DNA of 64,000 bases from Spirochaetota bacterium (GCA_016214035.1 JACRPF010000021.1:124001-188000), one strand, 5' to 3'. Counted from the stretch's first letter, positions 51,655-60,827 are shown. The notes: generated by a model from the sequence alone, not told the origin. Numbers and translations are program-made.

Positions 51655-52683
51655 CTACCGCAATACCGTTTTATTGCCGCCGAGTTTCATGGATTCATGG
51701 ACCGCCTTGGTCACCCGGGTGATCGCCGATGCCGATGAATCGTCCACTTTCAGTTCGGATACGCCCACACTTGCGGTAACCGTGCCCGCGCCGTCGAACG
51801 ACGCGGATGCGATGATAGAACGCAGTTTCTCGGCGAGCCCCAGCGCACGTTCACCGTCACTGCCGAGCGATACGATAATGAACTGGTCGTCCTGCAGCCG
51901 CGCGAAAATATCGGTGCGCCGGATATGCTGCCGCACCACCTGCACGAAATACCGGAGCACATCGTCCGCGGCGCCCTGCCCGCGCGCCTTCGCCAGCGCC
52001 CGGAACTGGTCGATATCGAACATGATAAGCGACGAGTGGTGCACGTTGAAATGATCGGCGTATCCGTTAATCTCCTTTTCCAGGAATTGCTCGAACGAGA
52101 GCCGGTTGAGTATGCCGGTGAGCGGGTCGTGCGTGATGAAATGCGTCAGGCGATCGACAATGCGGAGCCTGAGCCGCCAGATGACCACATAGATGATGAA
52201 TGAATTGATGAACATGAGCGGGATGAGCGCGAGGAGCAGCATGCGCGCGAGCCCTCCGGCGGACGTACGTTCAATGCCGCTTGCGGTGAACTGCTCGCTC
52301 GCTGCGATGACAGCTGCGCTCGACGCATCGCTTTTGGCGGCACGATAATCGTTCACCGCGGACTTGAGGTCTATCCATGTCTTTTTCACCTCAAGCGCAC
52401 GGTCATTAATCGCCATCGTATCGATGAATTTCATTGTCCGCACATCGGTAAAAAACGCCGCGAATGATGCGTCGATTTCCTTCACCAGTTTTTCGTCATG
52501 CGTCCCGGCGACCTCGAGTTTCGCATACCGCTGTACATCGGCGGTTATCGTCTGAAACGACGCTATGACCGCCGGGTAGTGAACCATTCCCTGCCAGTAG
52601 ACGAAAACAAAAAACACATTGATCGCGATGAACGCGGCGGCCATAAGACCGACGACAGCCCATTTCTGAATCTTACTGAACAT
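51655..52683 (-). CDS. Membrane GGDEF-domain protein with degenerate active site
   Basis: 342 residues with the same layout as its neighbour: two membrane segments (about 9-31 and 144-167), an outer helical sensor and a GGDEF fold (THDPLTGILNRLSFEQFLE ... FDIDQF). The signature is LQDDQF instead of GG[DE]EF, so cyclase activity should be lost. RRTD, the inhibitory RxxD site, is kept at the right distance, suggesting that it binds c-di-GMP as a receptor or pairs with the active paralog. Its start overlaps the AraC stop by 11 bp. Confidence 0.85.
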   Translation of the reverse strand: MFSKIQKWAVVGLMAAAFIAINVFFVFVYWQGMVHYPAVIASFQTITADVQRYAKLEVAGTHDEKLVKEIDASFAAFFTDVRTMKFIDTMAINDRALEVKKTWIDLKSAVNDYRAAKSDASSAAVIAASEQFTASGIERTSAGGLARMLLLALIPLMFINSFIIYVVIWRLRLRIVDRLTHFITHDPLTGILNRLSFEQFLEKEINGYADHFNVHHSSLIMFDIDQFRALAKARGQGAADDVLRYFVQVVRQHIRRTDIFARLQDDQFIIVSLGSDGERALGLAEKLRSIIASASFDGAGTVTASVGVSELKVDDSSASAITRVTKAVHESMKLGGNKTVLR

Positions 52684-53638
52684 AGTGCGCTCTCCTTTTT
52701 TTGTGCATCGTCCGTGATGTCATGCCGGCGTTAGGACTGCCGTTCGGAAGACCGGCAAACACCGTGCGGCGGACTGACACGTCCGGCGCATACCTCAGCT
52801 GATACTGCTTGGGTGATATGCCGAATCGTTTCTTGAACAGCCGGGTGAACTGCGACGGCTCTTCGATACCCACGGCGTAGGCGATCTCGTATATCTTGAA
52901 ATGCATGAACGCAAGCTGCGCCGCGCGCGATATCTTGTATTCATTAATCGTATCGATGACGCGTGCATGCAGTGATTTTTTGAACAGATGACGCAGATTG
53001 CGCTCGGAAGTCCCCGCTGCCGCGGCCACATCGCATACCGATATCCTGCGGTTCACGTTCGCCGTGATATAACCGAGGGCTTTTTCCACGGCGTGACTGC
53101 GGACAACAGTATGTTCGGCGGCGGGTACGTCGGTCAGCGTACCGATGAGCTCAAACGCGAATGAGGCGAGACTGCGGCGGAGGAAATGTGTGCGGCCGGA
53201 TGACACCGATGGTTCGGCGAGCAGCGGGAGATAATGAAAAAGCTGCGCCCGCCCGCGCCCGCATACCGTATGCCGTTTCAGAAATGCATCCAGCAGCTGA
53301 TCCTCAAAGCCGTCTGACAACGGCGCGTCGACGGACGTTACGGTGAACGTGACGAACATGAGCCTGAGATCCTTTGTTGTATGTGATGTGATCTCATGCC
53401 GTACGGACGGATCGGCGATGAAAACATCACCCGCGCTGAGCGGCAGCACCGCATCGCCGTGATAATAGACGCCGCTGCCCGAGGTCACCAGACACAGTTC
53501 ATAGTAGCTGTGCATATGCGGCATGTTGGTGGTGCGTTTGTCGAACGCGCAGTACGCCCCGGTCTGTATGGCGATGCCGTGCCTGCCGTACTGTTCCTCA
53601 AGGGATATCGACGCCAGATATTCGTCTCGTGCTGTCAT
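52673..53638 (-). CDS. AraC-family regulator heading the GGDEF operon
   Basis: 321 residues from ATG 53638; longer in-frame starts lie upstream of the -10 and are rejected. Cupin-type sensor with PHMHSYYELCLVTSGSGVYY and LSAGDVFIADPSVRHEI. The C-terminal double HTH is ISVCDVAAAAGTSERNLRHL and IYEIAYAVGIEEPSQFTRLF, then FKKRFGISPKQYQL. Its 3' end overlaps the degenerate GGDEF gene, so regulator and c-di-GMP proteins are made together. It is divergent from the URO-D family gene (137 bp between starts), a likely second target. Confidence 0.9.
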   Translation of the reverse strand: MTARDEYLASISLEEQYGRHGIAIQTGAYCAFDKRTTNMPHMHSYYELCLVTSGSGVYYHGDAVLPLSAGDVFIADPSVRHEITSHTTKDLRLMFVTFTVTSVDAPLSDGFEDQLLDAFLKRHTVCGRGRAQLFHYLPLLAEPSVSSGRTHFLRRSLASFAFELIGTLTDVPAAEHTVVRSHAVEKALGYITANVNRRISVCDVAAAAGTSERNLRHLFKKSLHARVIDTINEYKISRAAQLAFMHFKIYEIAYAVGIEEPSQFTRLFKKRFGISPKQYQLRYAPDVSVRRTVFAGLPNGSPNAGMTSRTMHKKRRAHYVQ

Positions 53639-53672
53639 GACACTCTCAAACCGTTGTTTGCCTCGAAAGTTC

Positions 53673-53701
53673 AGTATAATAAGCTTTGCCGAATTTGTCA
53701 A
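53673..53701 (-). promoter_or_regulatory. Consensus promoter of the AraC-GGDEF operon
   Basis: Minus strand TTGACA (53696-53701), 17 nt, TATACT (53673-53678). Confidence 0.8.
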
Positions 53702-53775
53702 TTTTTTTTCCGCCGGCGCCATGGACGATATCAGCGCTCATGACTATGGTATGACCGAATGACAAGGAGCCCTTC

Positions 53776-54975
53776 ATGACACGACGCGAACGAGTGCTCA
53801 ATGCAGTAAACTTCAGGCCCGTTGACCGTACACCCAAAGACCTCGGCGGCATGAACTCCACGGGCATCAGCGCCTTCGCCTATCCCAACCTCGTAAAAGC
53901 GCTCGGACTCCCCTATCGCCGCCCGCGCATTCACGATACCGGACAGATGCTGGCAATGCCTGACATCGATATCCTTGATGCACTCGACTGCGATGTGGTG
54001 CATGCCGCCATGGACAGCCACACGAACGCATTTCCAGAACCGGAAAAATGGAAGCCGTATGGATTCAACGGAAGGCTTGACGCGCTCGTCCGGCAACCCG
54101 AAGCGTATAAAGTTCATGAGGACGGGACCATCACCATGAACGAAACGCTGTCGATGCCGCCGGCCTCGCATGTGTTCGATTCAGCGCACGGGGGACAGCC
54201 GCTCGATCTTACCGGTGAACTGCCGCATCCCGACCTGAACGATATGAAAAAAAGTCTTTCCGCGCAGGTATTCACCGATGAACGCATACGCGCTGTCGAG
54301 GATTACCTCAAACGTGTACGGTCATCCACCGACCGCGCCGTCATGTTCAACGGCCTGCAGTACGGGCTCGGATACCCCCATGGGATTGCCGCATGGTCGA
54401 TGCTCTGCCTCACCGATCCGGACTATGTGAAAGCACGGCACGACATCGTCATCGAACACGCGATAACGCAGATGAAACGTCTGCTGCCGGCAATCGCCCC
54501 GTATGTGGACATCATCATGGCGTCGTCCGACGATCAGGGTACGCAGCAGTCGAGCATACTGCCGCCGGACACATACCGTGAGCTGTATACGCCGTACTAT
54601 CGCCGGGCCAACGATGCCGCTCACCGTCTGGCGCCGGACAGTAAGATATTCCTTCACTCATGCGGGGCGATATACGACCTCATCGATTCGGTCATCGAGG
54701 GAGGATTCGACATACTCAATCCGGTGCAGTGGTCGGCGGGAAAACACGGTTTCCGCGAATGGAAGGACAAATGCCGCGGACGCATATCACTCTGGGGCGG
54801 CGGGGTAAATACACAGACTACGCTCCCGCTCGGTACCGTGAACGATGTAAAACGCGAGGCTGCTGAAGCTGCATCATATCTTTCGGGGGACAGCGGTTTC
54901 GTGTTCTGCGCAATCCACAATCTACTCGCGGAAATACCGCCGGAAAAGATAATCGCGATGTATCAGGCTGTGTAG
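53776..54975 (+). CDS. URO-D superfamily protein (methyltransferase/decarboxylase-like)
   Basis: 399 residues; ATG 53776 with AAGGAG. The fold of uroporphyrinogen decarboxylase and of MtaA/CmuA methyltransferases is indicated by RRERVLNAVNFRPVDRTP, DIIMASSDDQGTQ, FLHSCGAIYDLI and WGGGVNTQTTLPLGT. The His-x-Cys in LHSCG matches the zinc-binding site of the methyltransferase branch rather than heme synthesis. No other heme gene or corrinoid protein is adjacent. Relatives of this type are often found next to sugar-related AraC regulators, but its reaction is unknown. Its stop is 1 bp from that of the convergent ATPase gene. Confidence 0.8.
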   Translation: MTRRERVLNAVNFRPVDRTPKDLGGMNSTGISAFAYPNLVKALGLPYRRPRIHDTGQMLAMPDIDILDALDCDVVHAAMDSHTNAFPEPEKWKPYGFNGRLDALVRQPEAYKVHEDGTITMNETLSMPPASHVFDSAHGGQPLDLTGELPHPDLNDMKKSLSAQVFTDERIRAVEDYLKRVRSSTDRAVMFNGLQYGLGYPHGIAAWSMLCLTDPDYVKARHDIVIEHAITQMKRLLPAIAPYVDIIMASSDDQGTQQSSILPPDTYRELYTPYYRRANDAAHRLAPDSKIFLHSCGAIYDLIDSVIEGGFDILNPVQWSAGKHGFREWKDKCRGRISLWGGGVNTQTTLPLGTVNDVKREAAEAASYLSGDSGFVFCAIHNLLAEIPPEKIIAMYQAV

Positions 54976-54976
54976 T

Positions 54977-55864
54977 TCAGTTCTCGGTTCCGTCGAAATA
55001 CGGTCCGCCGCCTGCCTTTTCCTCAAGATCGGGCTCGCTTGCGTGATAGAACGAAAGCGCTTTCTGCCCGAGCACGCTGCGTATTGAAAATTTGAAAAAG
55101 TCGTTGATACCGCCTTCAAAACCGCTCTTCTGCACCTTGATGGCGTAACGCGCAATATTGATACCGTCACGAACCGAGAAAGGCTCGTTATGCCGGTGTC
55201 CCTTCTGAAGAAACCCGACGGTAAGATTGAGTATGTCCTCATCGGCGAACGGTATGTTGATCTTCAGGATATTGTATTCCTCTTCGGCGTCGGGAAAACC
55301 GATCTCAATGGTCGGCTGCAGGCGCGAGTGAATATATTCCGGTATCTCATAGGTGCTCGCGTCGTCGTTCATGGTGACGGCGATTCGGAAATCCGGATGC
55401 GCTTTTATCTTGATGCCGGCGATGATACTGTCAACGTATTTGCGGTCATCGAGCAGCGGTGCAAGTGACGCCCACGATTTTTCGTTCATCCGGTTGCCTT
55501 CGTCGAGGATGGCGACGCCGCCCTTGATCATGGCCGACACCACCGCCGACGCGTGATACGTGATGCGGTTATTGTCGGAGATCACCGGCGTGACGATAAG
55601 GTCCTCGGGGCGCGTATCCATCGTACACTGGAAGATATACACCGGACGCTTAAGCACATTGCGTGCCGCGTGATACGCGAGCGTGGTCTTGCCGGTACCC
55701 GGTTTTCCCACCAGCCGCGGATTGAGCGGGATATCCTTGGCATCCACCGTTATCCACGCCGCGGCTATCTGACGAACGAGATCCGCCTCACCCACCCAGT
55801 GCGTCGTAAGTTCATCGGGTGATGACAGCGTGAGCTCGACATTATCTACGGTAATCTTTTCCAT
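54977..55864 (-). CDS. MoxR-type AAA+ ATPase
   Basis: 295 residues. Walker A GKPGTGKTTLAYHA, Walker B GGVAILDEGNR, sensor-1 AVTMND and arginine region YIHSRLQP place it in the AAA_5/MoxR group. These ATPases act as chaperones that load or activate protein complexes, normally with a von Willebrand-A partner encoded beside them. No such partner is present here. It is the last gene of the leftward Lrp-aminotransferase-ATPase set, 14 bp after the aminotransferase. Confidence 0.87.
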   Translation of the reverse strand: MEKITVDNVELTLSSPDELTTHWVGEADLVRQIAAAWITVDAKDIPLNPRLVGKPGTGKTTLAYHAARNVLKRPVYIFQCTMDTRPEDLIVTPVISDNNRITYHASAVVSAMIKGGVAILDEGNRMNEKSWASLAPLLDDRKYVDSIIAGIKIKAHPDFRIAVTMNDDASTYEIPEYIHSRLQPTIEIGFPDAEEEYNILKINIPFADEDILNLTVGFLQKGHRHNEPFSVRDGINIARYAIKVQKSGFEGGINDFFKFSIRSVLGQKALSFYHASEPDLEEKAGGGPYFDGTEN

Positions 55865-55878
55865 GCACCGATCCTGAG

Positions 55879-57024
55879 CTACAGTTTTGCGACGAAGCGT
55901 TTCATACCCACAAGCGCCTTTTCAATATCGGAAAGCGCCGTCGCATAACAGCAGCGTATATTGTTCTTTCCTTCCACACCGAACGCCTCGCCGGGGACCA
56001 CCGCCACGTTTTCGGCTTCGAGCAGCCGCACGGCGAATTCCTTGCCCGTCAATTTCGTCTTCGCCACCGACGGAAACGCATAGAACGCGCCCTTCGGCAT
56101 GAAGCAGTCGAGACCGATATCGTTGAGTCCGGAGACGATGACGTTTCTGCGCCGCTCGTAATCGGCGCGCATTGTCTCACGCTCACCCGCGCCGTTGCGG
56201 AGCGCCTCGACACCTGCCTCCTGCGCAATTATCGACGCGCAGAGCATCGTATACTGATGTATCTTCATCATGCCTTCGATGATGTCGGGCATGCCGCACG
56301 CGTAACCGAGCCGGTACCCGGTCATTGCGTACGCCTTTGAAAAGCCGTTGAGATAGAGCAGATTTTCTTTCGGAATAAAGTTGGCGACAGACACGAACGT
56401 ATCGTAGCTCAGTTCGCCGTACACTTCATCGAGGATGACGAGTATATTGTTTTTCACCGCAAGCTCGGCGATCTTTTTAAGTTCATCAAGATTCCCGGCG
56501 GCTCCGGTGGGGTTGTTCGGATAATTAATGATGATCGCCTTGGTTTTTTTCGTGATACGTTTTTTCACGTCCTCGGCGAGCAGATCGAAATCGTTCTCAA
56601 TATAGGTAGGTACCGTTACCGGAACTCCGTGACACATGGCGATGATGGGGCTGTACGACACGTAGCACGGCGCATGATAGATAATCTCGTCGCCGGGCTC
56701 GATGATGGCGCGAAGTGCCAGGTCGAACGCCTCGCTCACGCCGACGGTCACAAGCACATCGGTCTGCGGCGAATAGGTCTTCCCGGTGATGGGGGCCACA
56801 TATTTGACGATCTCTTCACGGAGCGACAGCAGTCCGCGGTTGGATGTATACATCGTCATGCCGCGTTCGAGCGAGAATATCGTCGCCTCGCGTATATGCC
56901 ACGGCGTGGTGAAATCGGGCTCGCCGACGCCGAGCGATATCACGTCGTCGCGGCCGATGACCAGTTCGAAAAAGTCGCGGATACCCGACCGCGGCAGGCG
57001 TTCGATGTGCGACGCGAGCTTCAC
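55879..57024 (-). CDS. Class I/II PLP aminotransferase (aspartate/alanine type)
   Basis: 381 residues. Fold type I aminotransferase: SLGVGEPDFTTPWHIREA at the N-terminus, YPNNPTGAAGN, VILDEVYGEL (PLP-ring Asp), and the PLP lysine in LNGFSKAYAMTGYRLGY, with a C-terminal Arg in NNIRCCYATA. It moves the amino group between an amino acid (Asp, Ala or similar) and a 2-oxo acid. Its start overlaps the Lrp-type regulator gene by 4 nt (ATGA), a known pairing suggesting that the regulator senses the amino acid it handles. Confidence 0.9.
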   Translation of the reverse strand: MKLASHIERLPRSGIRDFFELVIGRDDVISLGVGEPDFTTPWHIREATIFSLERGMTMYTSNRGLLSLREEIVKYVAPITGKTYSPQTDVLVTVGVSEAFDLALRAIIEPGDEIIYHAPCYVSYSPIIAMCHGVPVTVPTYIENDFDLLAEDVKKRITKKTKAIIINYPNNPTGAAGNLDELKKIAELAVKNNILVILDEVYGELSYDTFVSVANFIPKENLLYLNGFSKAYAMTGYRLGYACGMPDIIEGMMKIHQYTMLCASIIAQEAGVEALRNGAGERETMRADYERRRNVIVSGLNDIGLDCFMPKGAFYAFPSVAKTKLTGKEFAVRLLEAENVAVVPGEAFGVEGKNNIRCCYATALSDIEKALVGMKRFVAKL

Positions 57025-57512
57025 GGCGACACCTTCAGACGTTCGGGAGCTGCCTCGGCATCGAGCATGATGCCGTCTTCCTTATATGTCTTCAGCACAA
57101 AGTGTGTTGCGGTATGCAGAATGCGGTCTATCGTTGAAAGTTTGGTCGCCACAAAACCGGCAACTTCCTTGAGATTCTTGCCTTCGATGAATATCAGAAG
57201 GTCATAACTCCCCGACATGAGATAGAGCGAACGGACTTCGGGGAATTGATAAAGGCGTTTTGATATGTGATCGAATCCGCCCGTACGTTCCGGCGATACG
57301 CGTACCTCGATGACGGCGAAAACCTTATCCTCGAACACCTTCTCTTTATTGATGATGGCTTTATAGCCCAATATCATCTTGGTCTGTTCAAGCTCGGCAA
57401 TTATCGCCTTGACCTTGGCCGTATCAACGGCGAGCTGCTTCGCGATCGATTCATGCGGAACATTCGCATCCTGCGAAAGGATCTGCAGTATCTGAAGATA
57501 CAAATCTGGCAT
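57021..57512 (-). CDS. Lrp/AsnC-family transcriptional regulator
   Basis: 163 residues from ATG 57512 (GGAG 7 nt upstream). N-terminal winged HTH (LQILQILSQDANVPHESIAK ... VKAIIAELEQTKMILGYKAI) and C-terminal RAM/ACT-like ligand domain (SLYLMSGSYDLLIFIEGKNL). Members bind amino acids as octamers or dimers. It is co-transcribed and translationally coupled with the aminotransferase. A short hairpin (CGCC/GGCG, about 57526-57540) lies just before the ribosome site. Confidence 0.9.
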   Translation of the reverse strand: MPDLYLQILQILSQDANVPHESIAKQLAVDTAKVKAIIAELEQTKMILGYKAIINKEKVFEDKVFAVIEVRVSPERTGGFDHISKRLYQFPEVRSLYLMSGSYDLLIFIEGKNLKEVAGFVATKLSTIDRILHTATHFVLKTYKEDGIMLDAEAAPERLKVSP

Positions 57513-57560
57513 ATGATACTCCGGCGCCTTTTTCGGCGTTACTAGCTCGAAAGTGTTCAA

Positions 57561-57588
57561 AGTATACAGCAAACAGACATAAATTCAA
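57561..57588 (-). promoter_or_regulatory. Promoter of the Lrp-aminotransferase-ATPase operon
   Basis: Minus strand TTGAAT (57583-57588), 16 nt, TATACT (57561-57566). Confidence 0.7.
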
Positions 57589-57624
57589 GTATAAACCGGG
57601 TATGATATTTTTTCCACTTTTCGC

Positions 57625-57662
57625 TTGACAAAAGAGTGATTCAATATTATATTTACTAGTAA
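57625..57662 (+). promoter_or_regulatory. Promoter and candidate operator of the Rrf2-cysK set
   Basis: TTGACA (57625-57630), 17 nt, TATATT (57648-57653). The palindrome TTACTAGTAA (57653-57662) covers the expected start site and is a candidate Rrf2 operator. Confidence 0.7.
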
Positions 57663-57685
57663 GTTACTGTATTAAGTAGTGTATA

Positions 57686-58135
57686 ATGAAACTGTCAACA
57701 AGAAGCCGATACGGCACACGACTGATGCTCGATCTTGCCATCCATTACGGGCAGGGAAGCATCATGCTCAAGGACATCGCCAAACGACAGGCGGTGTCGT
57801 TGAAGTACCTGAGCCAAATCATCATCCCGCTGAAAGGCGCCGGCATGGTCCTTTCCGTTCGGGGTGCGCATGGCGGCTATACGCTTGCCAAAACGCCTGA
57901 GATGGTAACGCTTCGGGAGATTGTTGAAACACTGGAGGGAGACACATCGATCCTTGACTGTGTACATGAGAGCGCGAGCTGCAAGCGTTCCGGTTCATGC
58001 GTCATGCGCGATGTGTGGTGTAGACTCGACGGCACCATCGCATCATTTCTTGAAGGCATTACGCTTCGTACGCTCGTGGACAATTCACGAAAGTACGAAA
58101 AGAACGATACAAAATATCACGCAATGACTTTTTAG
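57686..58135 (+). CDS. Rrf2-family regulator with IscR-like cysteine triad (1)
   Basis: 149 residues. The winged HTH begins MKLSTRSRYGTRLMLDLA, with recognition part SLKYLSQIIIPLKGAGMV and wing RGAHGGYTL. Cys92, Cys99 and Cys105 have the spacing C-x6-C-x5-C, close to the [2Fe-2S] ligands of IscR (C-x5-C-x5-C), so redox or iron-sulfur sensing is likely. It lies directly before cysK. CymR and other Rrf2 proteins control cysteine metabolism in other bacteria, so the same is inferred here. No ribosome site precedes ATG 57686. Confidence 0.9.
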   Translation: MKLSTRSRYGTRLMLDLAIHYGQGSIMLKDIAKRQAVSLKYLSQIIIPLKGAGMVLSVRGAHGGYTLAKTPEMVTLREIVETLEGDTSILDCVHESASCKRSGSCVMRDVWCRLDGTIASFLEGITLRTLVDNSRKYEKNDTKYHAMTF

Positions 58136-58178
58136 CCATCACGCCGGATATTTATTATTATATAGGTAAGGATAAAAA

Positions 58179-59114
58179 ATGAAAATTGCAAACAGCATCA
58201 CGGATCTGATTGGAAACACGCCGCTCGTACGTCTGGGAAAAACGAATGACGGAGTCGCCGACATACTGCTCAAACTCGAGTACTTCAATCCCTACGGCAG
58301 TGTGAAGGACAGAATAGGTCTCGCGATGATAGAAGCCGCCGAGAAAAGCGGCAAGCTCACCAAACAGAGCGTCATCATTGAACCGACGAGCGGGAACACC
58401 GGCATTGCGCTCGCATTCGTAGCGGCGGCGCGTGGTTACCGGTTGATCCTCACCATGCCCGAAACGATGAGCATTGAACGGCGCAAGATGCTCGCGGCTC
58501 TCGGAGCGGAACTCGTGCTCACGGAAGGTCCCAAAGGCATGAAAGGCGCAATCGCAAAGGCGGAAGAGCTTGCTGCGGCAACACCCAACTCGTTCATCCC
58601 GCAGCAGTTCAACAACCCGGCGAATCCCGAGATACACCGGAAAACGACCGCCGAAGAAATATGGCGCGATACCGACGGCACGGTTGATATTCTCATCGCC
58701 GGTGTCGGCACCGGCGGAACCATCACCGGTATCAGCGAGGTGCTCAAATCACGTAAGCCGTCGTTCAAGGCGATAGCCGTTGAACCCGCGGGTTCACCGG
58801 TGCTTTCCGGCGGACAGGCCGGACCGCACAAACTCATGGGCATCGGCGCGGGTTTCATACCGGGAAATTTCAACGCCAAGGTCATCGACGAGATTATCAA
58901 GGTAAAGGAAGAAGACGCCGGAGCGACCGCACGGAGGCTCGCAAAAACCGAAGGGCTGTTGCTCGGCATTTCATCGGGAGCGGCGGTCTGGGCGGCACGC
59001 GAGGTGTCGCGACGGCCGGAGAACAAAGGAAAAGTGATCGTGGTCATCGCACCGAGTTTCGGCGAACGATACCTGAGCACATGGCTGTATGACGAGCCTC
59101 AGCCTCAGCAATAG
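58179..59114 (+). CDS. cysK: Cysteine synthase A (O-acetylserine sulfhydrylase)
   Basis: 311 residues; AAGGA upstream of ATG 58179. It makes cysteine from O-acetylserine and sulfide. PLP lysine is Lys43 in [14 protein letters not shown], the substrate loop is TSGNTG (70-75), and the phosphate-binding GTGGTITG loop is present. The C-terminal end ([10 protein letters not shown]) is usual for the family. First enzyme gene after the Rrf2 regulator, 43 bp downstream and likely in the same transcript. Confidence 0.95.
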   Translation: MKIANSITDLIGNTPLVRLGKTNDGVADILLKLEYFNPYGSVKDRIGLAMIEAAEKSGKLTKQSVIIEPTSGNTGIALAFVAAARGYRLILTMPETMSIERRKMLAALGAELVLTEGPKGMKGAIAKAEELAAATPNSFIPQQFNNPANPEIHRKTTAEEIWRDTDGTVDILIAGVGTGGTITGISEVLKSRKPSFKAIAVEPAGSPVLSGGQAGPHKLMGIGAGFIPGNFNAKVIDEIIKVKEEDAGATARRLAKTEGLLLGISSGAAVWAAREVSRRPENKGKVIVVIAPSFGERYLSTWLYDEPQPQQ

Positions 59115-59152
59115 AATCAACAATAAAATAATAAGTATCATAGGAGATAAAC

Positions 59153-60451
59153 ATGTCAGAAAAAAAATACCGTTTTGAAACGCTCGCGCTTCACGCCGGA
59201 CAGGTACCCGACCCCGCAACCCTCTCGCGCGGTGTGCCGATACACCGGACCAGTTCGTATGTGTTCAAAAGCGCCGAACACGCGTCAAATCTTTTCGCAC
59301 TGAAGGAATTGGGCAATATCTATTCGCGTCTCGGCAACCCCACGCATGCCGTCCTTGAAGACCGTATCACCGCACTCGAAGGCGGGGCGGCATCGGTGGC
59401 GGTTGCGTCCGGTACAAACGCGATATTCTACGCGATAATCACGCTCGCGCAGAAAGGCGACGAGATTATCTCGGCGAACAACCTCTACGGCGGCACGTAC
59501 ACCATGTTCGACGTCATCCTGCCGCAGTTCGGCATCACCACGAAATTCGTCGACCCGCACAAGATAAGCGATTTCGACGCGGCGGTGACCGACAAGACCA
59601 AAGCGATTTTCATCGAGACCATCGGCAATCCGGTGCTTGACTTCATCGATATCGACGCGGTGGCGAAAGTGGCCAAGAAACACGGAATACCGCTCATCGT
59701 GGACGCGACGTTCACCACGCCGTATCTGCTGCGCTCCATTGAACACGGCGCGAACATCGTGGTCAATTCGCTCACCAAGTGGATAGGCGGACACGGAACG
59801 GCCATCGGCGGCATCATCACCGACGCGGGCAACTTCGACTGGAAGAACAAACGCTTTCCGCTCTTCAACGAGCCGGACCAGAATTATCATGGACTCCGCT
59901 GGGCGCATGACCTGCCTCCGGTACTCGCGCCGATTGCCTATGCGCTGCGCTTCCGCACGGTGCCGCTGCGCAATCTCGGCGGATGCACGTCACCCGATAA
60001 TGCCTGGATATTCCTTCAGGGAACAGAGACGCTGCCGCTGCGCATGCCGCGACATTGCGAGAACGCACAGAAAGTCGCCGAATTTCTGAAAAAAGATAAA
60101 CGCGTAGCCTGGGTACGGTATCCGGGACTGCCGGATGATCCGACGCACGCTGTTGCCAAGAAATATCTCACGAAAGGTTTCGGCGGCATGGTGGTCTTCG
60201 GCATCAAGGGCGGAAAGGCTGCGGGTGAAAAGTTCATCAATAATCCGGGGCTCTTCTCGCACCTGGCGAATGTCGGCGATGCGAAATCGCTCGCGCTTCA
60301 TCCGGCAAGCACATCGCATTCACAGCTTACCGAGGAACAGCAGAAGGCAAGCGGCCTCATGCCCGACCTGATACGCCTGTCAATCGGCCTTGAGCATATC
60401 GATGACATACTCGAGTCGCTCGAAGAAGGTCTTGCCATATCGCAGAAATAA
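59153..60451 (+). CDS. metY: O-acetylhomoserine sulfhydrylase
   Basis: 432 residues; AGGAG before ATG 59153. This length and the signatures RFETLALHAGQVPDPATLSR, TSSYVFKSAEHA and NSLTKWIGGHGTAIGG (PLP Lys) mark the MET17/MetY branch of the Cys/Met PLP family. These enzymes form homocysteine directly from O-acetylhomoserine and sulfide. It follows cysK by 38 bp. A strong terminator comes 25 bp after the stop, ending the cysK-metY transcript. Confidence 0.92.
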   Translation: MSEKKYRFETLALHAGQVPDPATLSRGVPIHRTSSYVFKSAEHASNLFALKELGNIYSRLGNPTHAVLEDRITALEGGAASVAVASGTNAIFYAIITLAQKGDEIISANNLYGGTYTMFDVILPQFGITTKFVDPHKISDFDAAVTDKTKAIFIETIGNPVLDFIDIDAVAKVAKKHGIPLIVDATFTTPYLLRSIEHGANIVVNSLTKWIGGHGTAIGGIITDAGNFDWKNKRFPLFNEPDQNYHGLRWAHDLPPVLAPIAYALRFRTVPLRNLGGCTSPDNAWIFLQGTETLPLRMPRHCENAQKVAEFLKKDKRVAWVRYPGLPDDPTHAVAKKYLTKGFGGMVVFGIKGGKAAGEKFINNPGLFSHLANVGDAKSLALHPASTSHSQLTEEQQKASGLMPDLIRLSIGLEHIDDILESLEEGLAISQK

Positions 60452-60476
60452 ACGCGATTCAGCAATAGAACGACGA

Positions 60477-60520
60477 CACCGGGCGTATGTACAACGACAT
60501 GCGCCCGGTGTTTTTTTTTT
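60477..60520 (+). terminator. Strong intrinsic terminator after metY
   Basis: CACCGGGCG-t-ATGT / ACAT-g-CGCCCGGTG stem (60477-60510) followed by ten T (60511-60520). It lies between metY and the HPr gene, so downstream expression needs readthrough or a further promoter. Confidence 0.92.
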
Positions 60521-60537
60521 ATCAACGGGGGACGACC

Positions 60538-60810
60538 ATGTTAACGAAAAGGATACTTATAAAGAATAAATACGGTCTCCATATGCGTGTGGCATCAAAG
60601 ATCGTGAAAGCAAGCGCCGGACACGATGCGCAGGTGATTCTCTGCAGCGGCTGCAACCGCGCGAGCAGCTGCTCAATGATGGAGATGCTCATGCTTGGTG
60701 CGGCACACGGCAGCGAACTGGATATCATCGTCTGCGGAAAGAACGATGACGAGGAACAGCAGGCGCTTAACGCGGTAGCCGATATCGTGGAAGACGGCGC
60801 CGGGATATAG
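60538..60810 (+). CDS. HPr-family phosphocarrier protein
   Basis: 90 residues; ATG 60538 with a GGGG-rich ribosome site just after the terminator. It aligns with HPr without gaps. His15 lies in NKYGLHMRVAS (the phosphorylation site in GLHxR), Arg17 is kept, and Ser46 sits in CSMMEMLML, the residue phosphorylated by HPr kinase in many bacteria. It also has an unusual Cys group (ILCSGCNRASSC, residues 35-45). HPr normally serves sugar phosphotransferase systems or carbon control. Here it is inserted in a sulfur-amino-acid gene cluster with no PTS gene in sight. Confidence 0.88.
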   Translation: MLTKRILIKNKYGLHMRVASKIVKASAGHDAQVILCSGCNRASSCSMMEMLMLGAAHGSELDIIVCGKNDDEEQQALNAVADIVEDGAGI

Positions 60811-60827
60811 AATTCAAGGAGCAACGC

